From Aulostomus chinensis (lineage: Eukaryota; Chordata; Actinopteri; Syngnathiformes; Aulostomidae): a stretch of DNA of 64,000 nt. The translations under genes were made by a program, and so were the position numbers. The notes beneath the pieces were generated by a model that saw nothing but the letters and a program-made list of their open reading frames with translations, did no database searches and had not been told where the DNA came from. The stretch spans positions 19,872,677-19,936,676 of the forward strand of contig JBBMOA010000020.1 of assembly GCA_037954235.1 (NCBI GenBank), read 5' to 3'. Below are positions 23,169 through 36,279 of the stretch, piece by piece; position 1 is the first letter of the stretch; every line of letters begins with the position of its first letter.

Positions 23169-25547
23169 GCGTTATATCAGAAAAATAAATAACTTTTTTT
23201 TCCAAAAAAAAGTTTTCAGTATTCTCATTACCTTACAAAGGTTGGGGATTTAAAAAAAAAAAAGAAAAAGTGATTGGACAGTATTTTTTCTTCTGGTAGT
23301 CAGGAGGATATTCTTGTTTTGAATTGTTGCTGTGGGTCTTTTCACAGCATTTGAGGAAAACTAGAAATAAATAATGCCAGCAGGTGTAGGACTAACGACC
23401 TACTATAAGCAGTGACATTGACGGCGCTTCATTTATAAATCAGACGATCCCCAACCACAGAGGGGTTGATGTTTTGGTGGGTCACTTGAGAGAAAAACTC
23501 ATAGAAAGCAATAAAAAAAAACCACAGTGCCTGAAGCACATTTTGCAGCACTGGTTTTAATTAGCAATTTAATGCTATTAAAAAAGCCATGTGATTGACA
23601 GCGGCTTTGAGTGAAATTCTAATAGTCGCTGAGGGATTTGAGGACTTCTCTGTAGGAATCGAACGCAAGAGAAGTTGAAAAGGGATGGAGCACCTGATTC
23701 CCAAGGCTGGGATGGTTTGCCTCAGACCATCCATAGCAGATGTTCCCCAGTAAACCGTTCTCGCTCCAGACGGACGTGTCTGATTCTGGAATGTCCAGGT
23801 ATTGGATGGAGATAAACTCTGCAGGTGATATTTAGTGACAAACAGCTCAGATATCATATTTTCCAACACAGGCATCTTTTTTGTTTTTTACCACGCCACC
23901 ACATTTGTTAAATATCAAGCCTCATTTGTGCACCCATGGGTGCGCTAATATATCCTTAAGATGCTGCGTGTCAGCCATGAGGCAGCACTAAGTATTTGCC
24001 CCAGTTACCAAGAAAACATGTCCGTGGTAGCAGTACTGATAATACTACTTCAAGGTGCAGTCTCGCACACACGCTGAAGCGCAAACACGGGGAAGGTAAC
24101 AGCTTGAACATGACAGCCACATCAGCCCGCCCCCAGCATGGCCACACGGTGATGTGCACATTTACGTAACCGGAATCTGACAGGGTCGGCGTGCTGCGAT
24201 TCGTGATTTCTTTAACAATTCAAGAAGATTGTTTTCCGCTTCCTGAGAAATGTTTTCTTTGTTTCCTGTTCATTTATTAAAAACGAAGGGGAAAAAAAAA
24301 AAAAGACAGTTCACATCCATGCCACTTACAGCATCCCTGCAAATGCAGGAGACGTTTAACCAGCGACTCTGGAATCATGGCGGGACAGAAGAACCTTGAA
24401 AGGAAACTCTCCAGGGGCGGAAAAACAAAACAAAGACTGAGGCAGTGAACTGAAATACTTTTAGACAAACTGGAGAGAAATAAGCCGTTTAAAATTTACT
24501 CCACTGAAAAAGCATGAGGCCGAGGTGAGGGCAACATCTGGCTCTAAAGGGAAATGGGAGATGACGCATGTTGCATTTGTCTGTCCCCAAAGATTCATGT
24601 AGATAAGACTAAAGACAACTCCTTTACACCCCGCGCTGGACTTGGTGCCTGGATTATTCACTGGATTTGCATTTACTCCAGAGAACAAACACTTAAGATG
24701 GTTAAATCGGGCCTGAAGAGCTTACAGATCCAGCAGCGTCGGATGCAAATTAAAACCAGACATGGAAACATTTGAATCCCTCCAGTTTGTTTCCTCTCAT
24801 ATTTACATGCAAATCGCTGGGTTGGAGGACGTGTGCGCACCTATAGGAATGGAACGGACCTACGAAAGCACTCAAACTGTGGAAACATCGTCGTTATCAT
24901 TCATTAAAGACACAAACTAAATTACAGCTTTATTTAAATGCCTCACACACACACACACACACACACTCACACACACACACACGCGCCTAATTGCTAGACA
25001 ACGAGCGTTTCTTTTGTTTGAGCTGACAATGGCTGCTCTTCCGTCTCTTGCAGGAATATTGAAAATCTTTTGCCTTGCATTTTGTTGCCCTTCAATAAAT
25101 AAGCCCAATAAAAGAGAAACACAAAAACATGACAACATGTTATTTAAGGTGAATTATTGTTCTTTGTCTTGAAGGTCACCCGATAAAACCGGTCCCCAGA
25201 GATTGATTAGAATACAATCTTCCTCCGGCTTCTACGGGAGCTGTCAGAAATCGTGTTCAGACTGGACAGATGGGAGACGCATTCACTTCAGGCCGATTTT
25301 AATTCCTCACAGATTACTTGGAGGGGGGGGGGGGATAAAAGTAAAACTGTATTCTTGAAAGTTGTGATTTGGCGTGATCTCAGCGGTCGTCCAGATCCAC
25401 GTGTATGAAGTGCTTTTGTTTTTAGCCGTTTGAGCGTCGAGGTTTGTAGCAGTCAGAAAGCATTTGGACATGTAGGGTGCTGCAACATTTATGGTACATA
25501 CTACAATCTGGTGCCTGCTTTGATTCAGTACCGTGAAAGTAAACTGT

Positions 25548-25640
25548 GTCAGATGATATAAGATAAAACTTTAATATTCCTGGAGGGAAAATTGGGTCAT
25601 AACAGCAGCTAGAAATGTAATATAGAGTAGATAGAAATAG
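25548..25640. repeat. Possible LINE/SINE 3'-end relic (AAGATAAAACTTTAAT)
   Basis: ATATAAGATAAAACTTTAAT followed by ATTCC...GGAGGGAAAATTGG resembles the reversed 3' end of common fish retroposons ending in AATAAAGT(A/T)TCTTATCT. The match is short and diverged. Confidence 0.35.
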
Positions 25641-26887
25641 AACAAACGTAACATAGTGAAGATAAGAGCTACAGTGCGTCTTTGTCATGCTAATTCACGG
25701 CTCGTTTTGACTTTAAAGAATTCTCGCTGTGTTTACAAATGAAACATTTACGAGTTCGCTCTCACGCTTTCTTGAATCCGTACTCAACTTTTAAGAGCGT
25801 GCGAAGTGGATGAGAGGAGGCAGAGCTGGACGGTGTGGAGATGCGAGCACGTCTCCCTTTCGGTCCCAGTCATTTAATCAGGTTTTTATCCAAACGTCTC
25901 AAACAAACAAACAAATCCCCAAAAGAAAAACTGACATTCATTCATTCATCCAGTCAGTCATAATAAGTGTACTAATTTCTGGTTTACAGTCAAAATCCTC
26001 CTTTTTTGGGGTGCAGCTGAGGCTCTTTTTGTTCCACACTGTGAGTGGAGTGTTCGCTGTGTCAGAACATATTCAGAAAAGTTGTTCCCACCTCCCTTTA
26101 AACTTCAGGGGTGTTGTGGAAGTGATCAGCACAGGAGACGAAAGATGCTCCGGTGAGACCTTTCACTGCCGTAGTAGGAGAAGTACACTGTTCCTAGAAA
26201 TACACAGATAAAAGAGTACTCCGGAAGAAGTATCTATTGAAAATTCTACTGAAGGGAAAAGTAGATTAGTATAGGGTTTACTTATGTATCTAAAGTAAAA
26301 AATACACATGGGAGCCTTCAACTGTCAGGTTTAAAGTGGTGTGTGTGCGTGTTCCAGTTGTGCTGCTCTCATTACGTCCTCTTGAAGTTGGTAGTAAAAG
26401 TACAGCTATTCAGGGTTTCTCGTATATTCTACGCTAAATCCTTCTCTTCCAAAGTAACCGATGGGTTTCGATAAATGCGGTTGTGTAAAAACTAAAAGAT
26501 ATCCTTATGACATCAATCAGTAAAGGTACAGATGTCTGGTCATTGTACTTGAATGCAACACACGTGTGTAAAAATACTGAGTTACTTCCCACGACTGTTT
26601 AATTCTTTAAACAAACATTCAACCATAAGCTGACGTGACAAGCTAACCACAGGAGTTGTCCTACATGTTGTCATCCCCTAAATCAGATGTGTCCTCGCAA
26701 AAAAAAAAAAAAAAACACCTGAAGGGAGAGTAAAACTGTTCCGCAGATGAAGTTTTCTTCAGCGTGATACCTCAAATACGTCAGTTTTACTTGTGTAGCA
26801 CCGAATCGCAGCCAACGTCATCTCATGGCAGTTTTAACGTAGCGCAGGTCTGGAAGCAAACCCTCTCAGTTCACTTAGACAGGACAG

Positions 26888-26906
26888 CCCCCCCCCCCCC
26901 CCCCCC
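26888..26906. repeat. C19 homopolymer
   Basis: Nineteen consecutive C, the longest single C run in the window. Confidence 0.95.
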
Positions 26907-27438
26907 ATGAGCACGCACATCTGGAACGGCGGCAGCAGAATATAAACATTCAGCAGATCCAGGCGGCCGTCTGCCTCGACCAGTTGGGTCGAAAGAGAGA
27001 GAGAGAGAGAGACAGAAAGACAGAGACAAGGACAAAGAGTGAGAGTGTCAGATGGACAGAGGGGCTGTGAGACACACAACAAACAGTAACAGCACGCTTT
27101 AATGTGTGTCTTAAAGTACGTCGACTATATCGCCCACCCTGCAATCCCTCGACGTTACGACTGAGCGGCATTGTTACCATGGCAACTTGTGAAGATGTTT
27201 ATAAGTGACAAGGAACAAGTCTTCCGTCTGGAAGCAGTGCGGTCGCTGCACTGTTGCGGGCGTCCTGGGTTTGGCAGCGGTGGAGTATCAACGCACAACA
27301 AGCATATCTGAGGACAGCTTCAGGATTCTTGGAGTTTCAGCCTCCTGCAGTTCAAACTGTCAGGTTTTTTTTTTTTTTCCCGTCTTGACTGAACATGAGG
27401 TATAAAGTATAAAGCATATTCATGTGCTCTATCTCCAG

Positions 27439-27587
27439 GCAAGGCCTACCCTCCGGAGTTCTACTATGACACCTACAGTCCTCTGTGGCAGAACAAACCC
27501 CGAGTCTACAGCTTCAAGCTCCAGTGGACCCAGATGAACCCGAACGCTGTGGATCGCATTGTCGCCTACAGACTTGGCATCAGACAG
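27439..27587 (+). CDS. mdga2: mdga2 exon: fibronectin III domain, first half
   Basis: This 149-nt exon runs from phase 1 to phase 0, with 49 full codons after a split Gly codon. It encodes the start of the FNIII domain: the linker KAYPPEFYYDTY, then the strand with LQWTQMNP and the VDRIVAYRLGIRQ segment. These closely resemble mammalian MDGA2 and differ from MDGA1, which has a gap-rich alignment here. The acceptor is CTCCAG. The donor GTAGTC is the weakest in the visible gene, though CAG precedes it. The next exon continues the FNIII domain 11 kb away. Confidence 0.95.
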
Positions 27588-28293
27588 GTAGTCTCACTGT
27601 CTGTCTGACGTTCTAATCCTGCCCGCTGATCTGTTCTCTTTTCCTCTCATCAACCTGAGGGTGTATCATTCAAGTGTGTATGTGTGTGTGTGTGTGTGTT
27701 TTTTGTTTTTTTTTTGCTCTCTAGTGTTTTTCAGACGCACAGAACCCACCACTCAGCAAGTTTTTATTACTGCCAGAACAGGAGTTTTCAAAGCCTGAAA
27801 CAATCCAATCATCTTTGAGTTACTGGTCGTGGTCAGCCACTTTTCAGCCCGTCACTGAAAAGTTGTTTTGGGCCACCGTGGGTGTATAAACCTTTCTTAC
27901 TCCCCAATTTAAGCATGCTTGTGTTTTACTCTTCTCAACAGCGCCAAATCTTACACTTCAATTCATTGTTTTATTCGGCAGTTTTCAAGACTGTGAATGA
28001 GCCTCTGCGGGCAGCACAGAATCACTAAGAACCTGTCAGGGGGCGGTTGGTTCTATGAGTCCTGCAGTTTTCATGAATTGCTTCTGTTTTTGCTCTCCAT
28101 TGGAAACTCCAGCGGAGGAGTAGAAGGGAAACCCCAACCCACCCCCCCCCCACCTCCCCGCAGAGAAAAATTGCAAGAGAGGCTCTTGTTCCACTGCTTC
28201 GCACGTTAAACTCTGTAGATGACAAGCAGGCAGCGGTGATGGATGGCACGCTCACCCACAACCTCTCTATGCCAGTCAGTATCTACCAGCCCA

Positions 28294-28306
28294 CCCCCCC
28301 CCCCCC

Positions 28307-28348
<42 letters not shown>
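28294..28348. repeat. Compound C16-(CA)n repeat
   Basis: A pure C run passes directly into about 19 CA units. Confidence 0.95.
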
Positions 28349-28349
<1 letters not shown>

Positions 28350-28716
28350 GTGCCGGTGCACGCGAGGGACGGCCTTTCGGTGGAAGCCTCCTCAATCGAT
28401 CATTGGGAATATTAACCATCGCATTGACTGTTCGCTCTTTCCACATTGCCTCTGGTGGAAGATATGATATGAATTGGGTTTTTGCTCTCCCTCAATTAGC
28501 ACTAGAAACACAGCGCAGGTCTGATGAGCCGTTTTAGCTTTTTATAATTCAACTCAACAACTACCAGCCTCAAGGCCAGGACTTCCCTCAAATATCTGCT
28601 TTTTTGTTGTTTTTTTGAAATGTGTCCTGAAGCGTAAAAGGTTCTAAAATAACAAACAACATCTGAGAGCATTTATTCCTCTGACCAATGTTGACATTAT
28701 TGATTATATGTGTACC

Positions 28717-28745
28717 TGTGTGTGTGTGTGTGTGTGTGGGGGGGG
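28717..28745. repeat. Compound (TG)n-G8 repeat
   Basis: About 11 TG units run into eight G. It is the same type as 28294-28348 on the other strand. Confidence 0.9.
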
Positions 28746-30527
28746 TCATCGTTTCAAGAGTCTGTCTGTCTGCAGCCCATCGAGGATACTCCATACTTCG
28801 GCGTTTATCCCTCTCTTCTGTCTTATTTGATTGCACAGCCAGTCGCACGTGTGTTTCATCTTCACCGCAGGATCTCCTGCTAGCTCAGCCTGTAGGGTTG
28901 CAGCGCGTGGGAGTGGCGCTGGAAAGCCGGTGTTCCTGGTGTTAAATCTTGTCTTTAGTCTGACGGTCCTCCGACAAATATCACGGAAATTCTAGAAACG
29001 CAGCAACAACAAAAAAAAAGAAACGGCAATTACAAGCCGCTTCCATCGAGAGGCTTGAAGAGAATAAACCGTGTTAAGTAATCCATATTTGATCAGTAGA
29101 TGGCAGTGTCGGCGGCTTAGGAGACAAACATCTAAAAATACAACAGGTCAACCTGCTGTTTAGCTGTCTGCCGCTGTTTGGAATCAAAAACGGAGAACGT
29201 TCTCGAAGAAGTACTCTCAGCTGGACATGCTGCCATTGTTTTTAAATGCCAGCTAGTACAGGCCATGTTGCTGTTTCTATGGAGACGAAAACAAAGTTTA
29301 GGAATAACGGCAAAGACAGTCCCCCCCACCCACCCCAAAAAAATAGTTCCACTGCGGATTGAAAATTCATGCCATTGCTTCAAGAGACACTTGTCACAAC
29401 ATGACCTCCCTGCTATGATCGCTGGTTGTGTCAAAATTCCATAATCCACAGAATTCCCAACAGTCCATCATCTGTTGATCATCCTTAGCGTAGAGCACAC
29501 GTGGTCCGTATGGTTTGTTTGTTAACGGATCAGATGGGGAACCACCTTTAAGTAACCTTTTAAGTCTCACACCAGCAACATTAAGATGACGGATTATCAG
29601 GTTGCATCAGCTGGGAGCCGCCGTTCAGCAGCCGGCTGAAATGAAATGCCGCAAATCTGAGCCCATCTCAGTTCTGCCCCCGAATTAGCGAGCGCACCCT
29701 GGCAGTTGTGTTGGCGATGAATAACACAATTTCATGTTTGTTTCACACTACACCCGCGAGGAACTGAAGCTTGAAAACACAGTCTGAAGCGGTTGTGTAT
29801 GTGCGGCATAGTGATTTTCCTGTCATCCATCTCGGTCGGTCTGTTTGGTAATAAATGATGTTGTGCTTGAGGAGCAACTGTTTCCAGTTGCCAGGCATTT
29901 GTCTGAAAATTCGGCAGCAATGTATGTTTGGCTTCTTCTATGTTTAGCTGGTTCCGCTCCCCGCTCTTCCTTGTCTTTTTCTTTCTGTACAGATTATATC
30001 TGCGTCCGTGCTGGATCTCGACCGCAGTCACGCAGCAATCGCATCTGTGTGTGTGTGTGTTAAGAGGAAAACATCAGTAGCCAATTTATTTCAGCAGAGC
30101 ATCGTCAGTTTTTTTGGGCACATTTTTTTCCACCTTCTTGCCTTGATATCTCAAGAGGGTACATTGTGTGACCATTATTTCCTTCCTCTGAGGCATAAGA
30201 ACCAATCAACCATTGTCTCAGATGAGAGAGATTCTTTCCTGTAGGGGACATTTTTCCCGGAACATCTTTTTTTGTTTTTTCTTTTTTTCCACCCATGATT
30301 GATTAAATTTCAAATTTTGGTATCGGTTTAGAGTCATGATGAAATGTGTTTTGTTTGTTGTGAGGAGCTTGAGTTGGGCGGGCGGCGAGCGAGAGGAAAT
30401 GAGTGGGCGGGGCGGTTCCTTTTAGTAAATAAATGCAGACGTACCTCAGCCTCAGAGTGAAACTGCGGCGCAGCAACGGAAGCTCTGGCCCTTCACTGTA
30501 TTTATAGATCCAGCAGCAGCTTATTAT

Positions 30528-30530
<3 letters not shown>

Positions 30531-30610
<80 letters not shown>
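30531..30610. repeat. (GT)40 microsatellite
   Basis: Forty pure GT units, the longest array in the window. Confidence 0.97.
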
Positions 30611-30612
<2 letters not shown>

Positions 30613-33600
30613 GTTTCGAATTAACAGTAAGAGCTTGTAATGGACTGCTGTGTGTCATCGTCCAGTGCCCTCATGAGAGACAGTCTGGTTAAAAAAGGGA
30701 ATGATCCTCTGGGTGAAAGGTGAGAATTTAAAATAAAAACGATTTAAATCCCACAAGGATGCAAATTGTGACTTCTGCCCTTGTTTTGATAACGCAGCTG
30801 ACTAATTCTCTTCTGTCCAGCTGCACGATCACCCGCCTCGAACCCCTCAAAAGGGGGAATCGTAGCATGGCTGACTGTGGCTTGTAAACACGTGTTGACT
30901 CTCAGCTAGCATAAGCTAACCATCCAGCTAGCATACGCAATTTGCCAGTGGTTGTCATCTACCTGTCCAGCAGGAAGCACAACAACTCCTCTCCGCTCCT
31001 CGTCCTCAGCCTCTCTTTCAGTGAAAAAAAGCGGGTGAAGGCCAAACCAGGATTCGCTCTCGCCCTTGAGCGAGCTTCATCTGCTCATAGTTTCGCCTCA
31101 GTAGGGCTGCGTTTCCTTTTCCCTGCTGCTCCGCGTGCATCCACCATTTTTTTTTTTTCAGGAATGAATTTCTTGCGTTCGCCGTGTTCTGTGGACGCCC
31201 AACCTCAACTGCGCGCTGTCATCGCACCCACCCACGTCACGTCGATAAAACAAAAACATTGAAATACAGGCTGCATGTCTAGAGCCCAATAAGTAAGGAT
31301 TTTTTTTTTTTTAAGGAAAATGCTGCCGACTCGGCCCTTAAAGATATCTTTTTTAACCCAAATTTTGCCAGCGCTTCTTCTCATCCCTCTCTTTTGTCTT
31401 CCTCAACAGATCTTTCAAGTGTGCACCCAGATCAATAGAAGCTGTACTAATTACGTGCAGGCATCCACCAGTAAATCAACGCTCCTCTAACATTATCCCG
31501 TCACTTTGATTATTCCTGTGTTTCTGCTCGCTCCTGCTGCTACCTATTGCTTTGATCAATCCTCCTGCTTTTCACCATAAAAATCTCATGAAGTGCTGCC
31601 GCAGTCAAATGACATCAAATCAATATGGCTCTCTGCCTCCATGGGGAAAATGTAGAGAACGAAAGGTAATGGGATGTAAACAGAGCCCTTAATTGAGTGC
31701 AGGCACTGGGATTCAGTGAACATTAATAAGAATAAAATACCAAAGGGGCAAAATCTATAAGCCAGTAAATATGTAAAAAAACAAACAAAAAAACATTGAA
31801 ACATCTGAAAAGGTAATTTTTTTTTTCTCAATTAACAGTTCATGTTTGATTTGATTTGCACATTTAAGCATCTTTTGATACCGAAGACTTGAAAGGATTA
31901 GCCTCCATTTAGAGTTTGAGCCGCTGCTGCTTGGACTAACATTCACACCATCGTTGACCCCCACCAGACATCCCTTTGCCAATTAAATGTTTTCTTTACT
32001 TACGATGGAGCTCTCCCAGAAAATATCGTATTTATATTCGCAGGATGTAGCGATGCAGTAAACACGCGCGCGCACACGCCATCTTAGCTAACACTTAGAC
32101 AACTAAATGATGCCGGACTAAAGAATGCTAATAAATTCAAGACTACTTTTTTTTTGTCCAGAATTGATACCAATTTGACATCTAATAATTAAAAATAGAA
32201 AATCAATCAACTACTCAATCACATTTGAATAAAACGACGGCGTAAAAGCAGTGAGGAAACGGACAAAAGTCATAGCTGACCGCAAATTATAAAAGTGAGG
32301 GGAAAAAAAACTGTATGAAATGTAGAGTGTTAAAAGGGCAAGAGGAAAGGAGGAATTACTGTATTCATACAGGAAATTATTGATAAACATAGAAAAAAGA
32401 TGAAATATTAAAAAGAAGGGCAGACATGCATTAAAATGATTAAAACCAGCAGTAATAAAAGGTGTTAAAAGGCAAAGAAGAGGATGACTAGCGGCCATAA
32501 CTCTGACAAATGCCATCTTAACGAATTCATCTTCCCCAAAATGTAAGTGGTTCATCCTTGACCCATTGCTCTCCACCAAAAATCATAGTTTTAATGTAAT
32601 CGTGCTATAAAATACAGGCACAGATCACATGACAGCGATAATAAAATTCTAAAATTGGAATAAAACAGGCTGCAAATGCGCAACTTAACACCTACGTGAA
32701 TGAGTAGCGGATTAAATGTAACTGAAAGCTGAAAAAGTAGGTCTTTGAATTGTGAAGTTTTTTTTTGTATTGTGAAGTGAACGTTACCTACCGCCATCGG
32801 GTCTTGAGACAGCTTTTCCATGAAAACACATTTTTGTGTGAACTGTGCTAAGCTTTCAATTATTTTTAAGGTTTTGTATCTTTTGTAGTCATAGTAAAAC
32901 CTCTTTGACTGACAATAGAGGCCCCAGAGGATGTTTGATAGAGCTTAATTTGATATATAGATTGCTCTCCAATTCACATTTCAGGTACATGTTCCATGCA
33001 TTGTTTACCCTTCAAGCATCTGCGTTATAAATGCGACAAAAACAATCTGATGAATTTCAGTCCGGGACATTAAAAAAAAAAAACTGACCGTTCATAGCAA
33101 ATTGTTATGATCTTAAATTCGATAGAGCAGGCTCTGCTCTTTTCGCCAAGAATCCCATCATTACAGGTTCAGATGGAGCGCTAATCCTCATTTAATAAAC
33201 TCATAGGATTAAATCGTTTTGGATTAGAAATACAATGATATTAGCACAGAAGGAGGGTGGAGCTGCAGCTGCAATAAAGTTGGCAGGCTGACAGGCGGTG
33301 TTATAATGGCCTCACTGAACACCTGATTGACAATGATTAGCATCACAAGGCTGCAGACATAAGTCAATTTAAAGTAACATTATGCATCGCTTTAGCTTAA
33401 AGTAACACTTTGAAAATCATTTAATGGTACACTGACTTGTGAATCTGGAGAATAATGTCTCTTTTTCTCCTTAAAGCTCAGTACATCTTCTACATTTTAT
33501 AATTTGAGCTTACTGGACATGAAACTCCTGCTAGCTTGTAGTGTTTCTTTCAGAGCTCAGAAATAATGGACGAGGCAAAAAGAAGAAGAGGATGTCTATA

Positions 33601-33849
33601 GTAGATAAGAAAAGAGAAAGACAAAAACAAAGTCCTTACACTACTACTATTAAAATTATTATCTAATAGCCGCTCAATTAATATATCGCTAGCCATTAGC
33701 GACCGTTAGCATCACAACTGCTGTGGGTCCAGTGAGTCATGTTGATCAGATCAGTTAAGCAAAAAGTCTTTTTGCTTCATTTTGAAACACGTTTCTCCTC
33801 TTCTCAAAATCAGTTGTTTCACTTAAAATCATGTTGGACTGTGCAATAA

Positions 33850-34390
33850 GTTTTAAAGAAGCACATTTACTTTTTGGGGAACATACCTCCTGCCCGAAGA
33901 GCATTTGGGAGCTAGTTAGCTTAGCACAATGAATGGCACTTGGTGGGCTGTGTTGCACAGCTCCATCAACAGTCATCAAACACACTTTTCTCCAATTGTC
34001 TCTACCTTCGCTAACAGAACTAGGTTTGTGTACAACATTTGGTATGAAATAACAATTCAGAATTGTGAGATATTGTCATTTTAGAATCAGAGGCATAGCT
34101 GGAAATACGTTCCTGGCCACAGTGACTTCATGCAGCACCTAAAAACTTAAACCTACAAAATGTTTTGTGGATGAAATACATGTTTTGGCTGAAGTGAACA
34201 AGACAAGGGTATGCTAACACACCCACCCACTGCCATTCATTGTGCTAAGCTAACTAGCGGTCAGCTGGTGTCTGTGGGTTTTATTCAGCACAGAAGAGTG
34301 AAGGCTATCAGTTTTCCTGTCTGGTCTCATGGGAGAAAGTAGAATGTTTCCTTCCCGAAAAAAGCTTGATTTTAGAGAAGTTGATGAAGT
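33850..34390. mobile_element. Foldback MITE with about 45-bp inverted arms
   Basis: GCTAGTTAGCTTAGCACAAT followed by GAATGGCACTTGGTGGG is at 33911-33954. Its inverted copy is at 34214-34258, ending ATTGTGCTAAGCTAACTAGC. The arms can pair over about 45 bp with few mismatches. Outer flanks include ACTTTTTGGGGAACATACC on the left. No coding sequence lies between the arms. It is the same family as 63106-63502 and 9480-9990. Confidence 0.6.
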
Positions 34391-34811
34391 TTTATGATGT
34401 ATTTAGCTGGGTTCAAACCAGAAACATGAAGAAAAATATTGCCCGTCCGTGACACTGGAAGTTTCGGTCACTTGAGTTAAAAAAAAAAAAAAAAAAAAGT
34501 AAAATACAAAACAGCAACACAAAAGGAAGGATGTGTAAGTGGGAGCAATATGGATTTTCAGGGAATCAAACCTTGAAATTGGAAAAATGTTATTTGTATT
34601 GTTTGTATGGTAACAGAACACATGATTGAATTGATGTTTTTATTTAGGGCAAATAACATTGCACCTAACCTTGATGCCAACACTCCAAAGAAAGCAGGGT
34701 GTGATTGTTATTATATACTGTATGTGACGTCTATTCAGGAACAGTACAAATGCTGTCCCGCCACTTGTGTGTTACACTCTTGTGGAAGGTAGCAAACATC
34801 CTGATTATATC

Positions 34812-34812
<1 letters not shown>

Positions 34813-34866
<54 letters not shown>
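34813..34866. repeat. (CA)n microsatellite
   Basis: About 27 pure AC units. Confidence 0.97.
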
Positions 34867-34868
<2 letters not shown>

Positions 34869-36225
34869 AGCCCGACACTGTTTAATTAATGGCAATTAAC
34901 TGCTGTGCCTTTTGTACCTTAGAGGAAAGCTCACATTTTCGGTGGATAGGTAGGGACAAGTGCATCATCTGCAATTGCTGGTATCAGACTCTATTTATCT
35001 GCAAACTAATGGTGATGAAAAATCGCACCCTTTAATTGTAGATCATCCAGGCTCTAAGTAATTACTTAATTGATATTGTTCTCACACACTCTGTTTCGCC
35101 GCTATCACACTCTCATTCACTCTATCTCTGTCAGTCTCTGCTGGCAACACACTTCCTCTTCTACTTGGACTGAGAAGGGCATGTATAGTCACTAATTGTG
35201 ATGCAGAAGCTGTAACTTGTCTTTGTGCAGCTCTTCCCGTTAAACTGATACTCAAGGATAAAATGTACCCTCCTTCTCTTCTCTTGCCCTCAAGCGAATG
35301 CAGCAACAAACATTTGTTTTGTTTCTCTGAATTGGTAGGGGAGGGTTTGTATCACTGGACGTGAGAAGTGTGAACTCAGTTTTTTTGAGGGTTATACCTG
35401 AGGGGTTTAATCATTTATTGCCAAGATGAGAAATGAAATTCTGTCAGTCCAAGGTCCTTATGAAAAGGAAATTATTAGAGACAACTTTAATAGAATCAGA
35501 TAAAAAAAAAAAACTTTAAGAAAAGGAAGTATTTGTGTACACATGCACAAAGGACCAGTAAATGTGTGTATCATGCATACTGAGGCTTATCTTAAGTTGG
35601 AAAAAAAAACTAATCAAGATTCTTCTCCGTGCAAACTCGGAAATATCTGTGCTGCTTTCTATTAGCTGTCTTTGAATCCAAAGGCTGCGAGCTGCTTTGA
35701 AAGCAAATGTTGCTAATGAGCAGCTAGCTGTCAACAACGTACAGAGGGAAAATTGTGTTGGTTGTGTAGTGTTTAATGTTGGAGGATCAGACAAATGCTT
35801 ATAGACAAGGTTAATTTGCAGATGAGAGGCAGCATCCAACACGGATGGTGAAAGGAATTCATATTTGCTGTGGTCACGTGTTGCCAGGAACAGACTTTGA
35901 AACGAACTCCCTTCTCACTGCCTCTGTGGGACAAACATCTCCGTAGAACTTTGCATGCTTCTTTGTCAAAATGTTTTTTTTTTTTAATTTCATCTTCTTT
36001 TTTTACCCCCCCCCCCCCCAATTCATTTGCACACATGTTTATAACAGAAACAAACAATGATTGGATACGTGCAGCAGGGGTGTCAAACCCCAGAGGGTTT
36101 GAATGTGAACCTTTCAAGAAGATGATTAAATGAAAGAAACCGTTTTATACAGAGAATAATGATTAACAATAGATGCAAACATTGCAGCTCAAAGTGCTTC
36201 ACAACAAAGATAGAATATTACAAAA

Positions 36226-36227
<2 letters not shown>

Positions 36228-36273
<46 letters not shown>
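36228..36273. repeat. (TA)n microsatellite
   Basis: About 22 TA units, able to form a perfect cruciform. It is the only long TA array in the window. Confidence 0.95.

Positions 36274-36279
<6 letters not shown>

Larger units (their letters stand above)
21840..23210 (+). mobile_element. piggyBac-family element, deletion derivative
   Basis: This is the probable extent of the element holding the transposase remnant. A short hairpin occurs twice: imperfect GTCCTCCGTAGTGGAC at 22114-22129, within the first small intron, and perfect-armed GTCCACTGTAGTGGAC at 23153-23168, near the right end. I could not identify clean TTAA target sites and terminal inverted repeats, so the boundaries are approximate. 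Cut-and-paste elements of this kind need full transposase supplied from elsewhere. Confidence 0.55.
12233..27438 (+). other. mdga2: mdga2 intron, Ig6 to FNIII (15.2 kb)
   Basis: This is the longest intron in the window and the richest in mobile DNA. It contains two adjacent SINEs (13.27-13.90 kb), (TG)n arrays at 17.05 and 18.1 kb, a degenerate repeat at 19.1-19.36 kb, a truncated LINE at 20.56-21.19 kb and a piggyBac remnant at 21.9-23.2 kb. Poly-G or poly-C runs are at 13.30, 16.32, 21.36, 25.32 and 26.89 kb. The 23.2-27.4 kb stretch otherwise shows nothing I can name. Confidence 0.8.

Noticed and set aside
30365..30500. GC-box-like GGGCGGGGCGG with AT-rich box downstream, as a possible internal promoter
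   Set aside because: There is no first-exon-like coding sequence after it, and it lies between the two FNIII exons. Too weak to claim.
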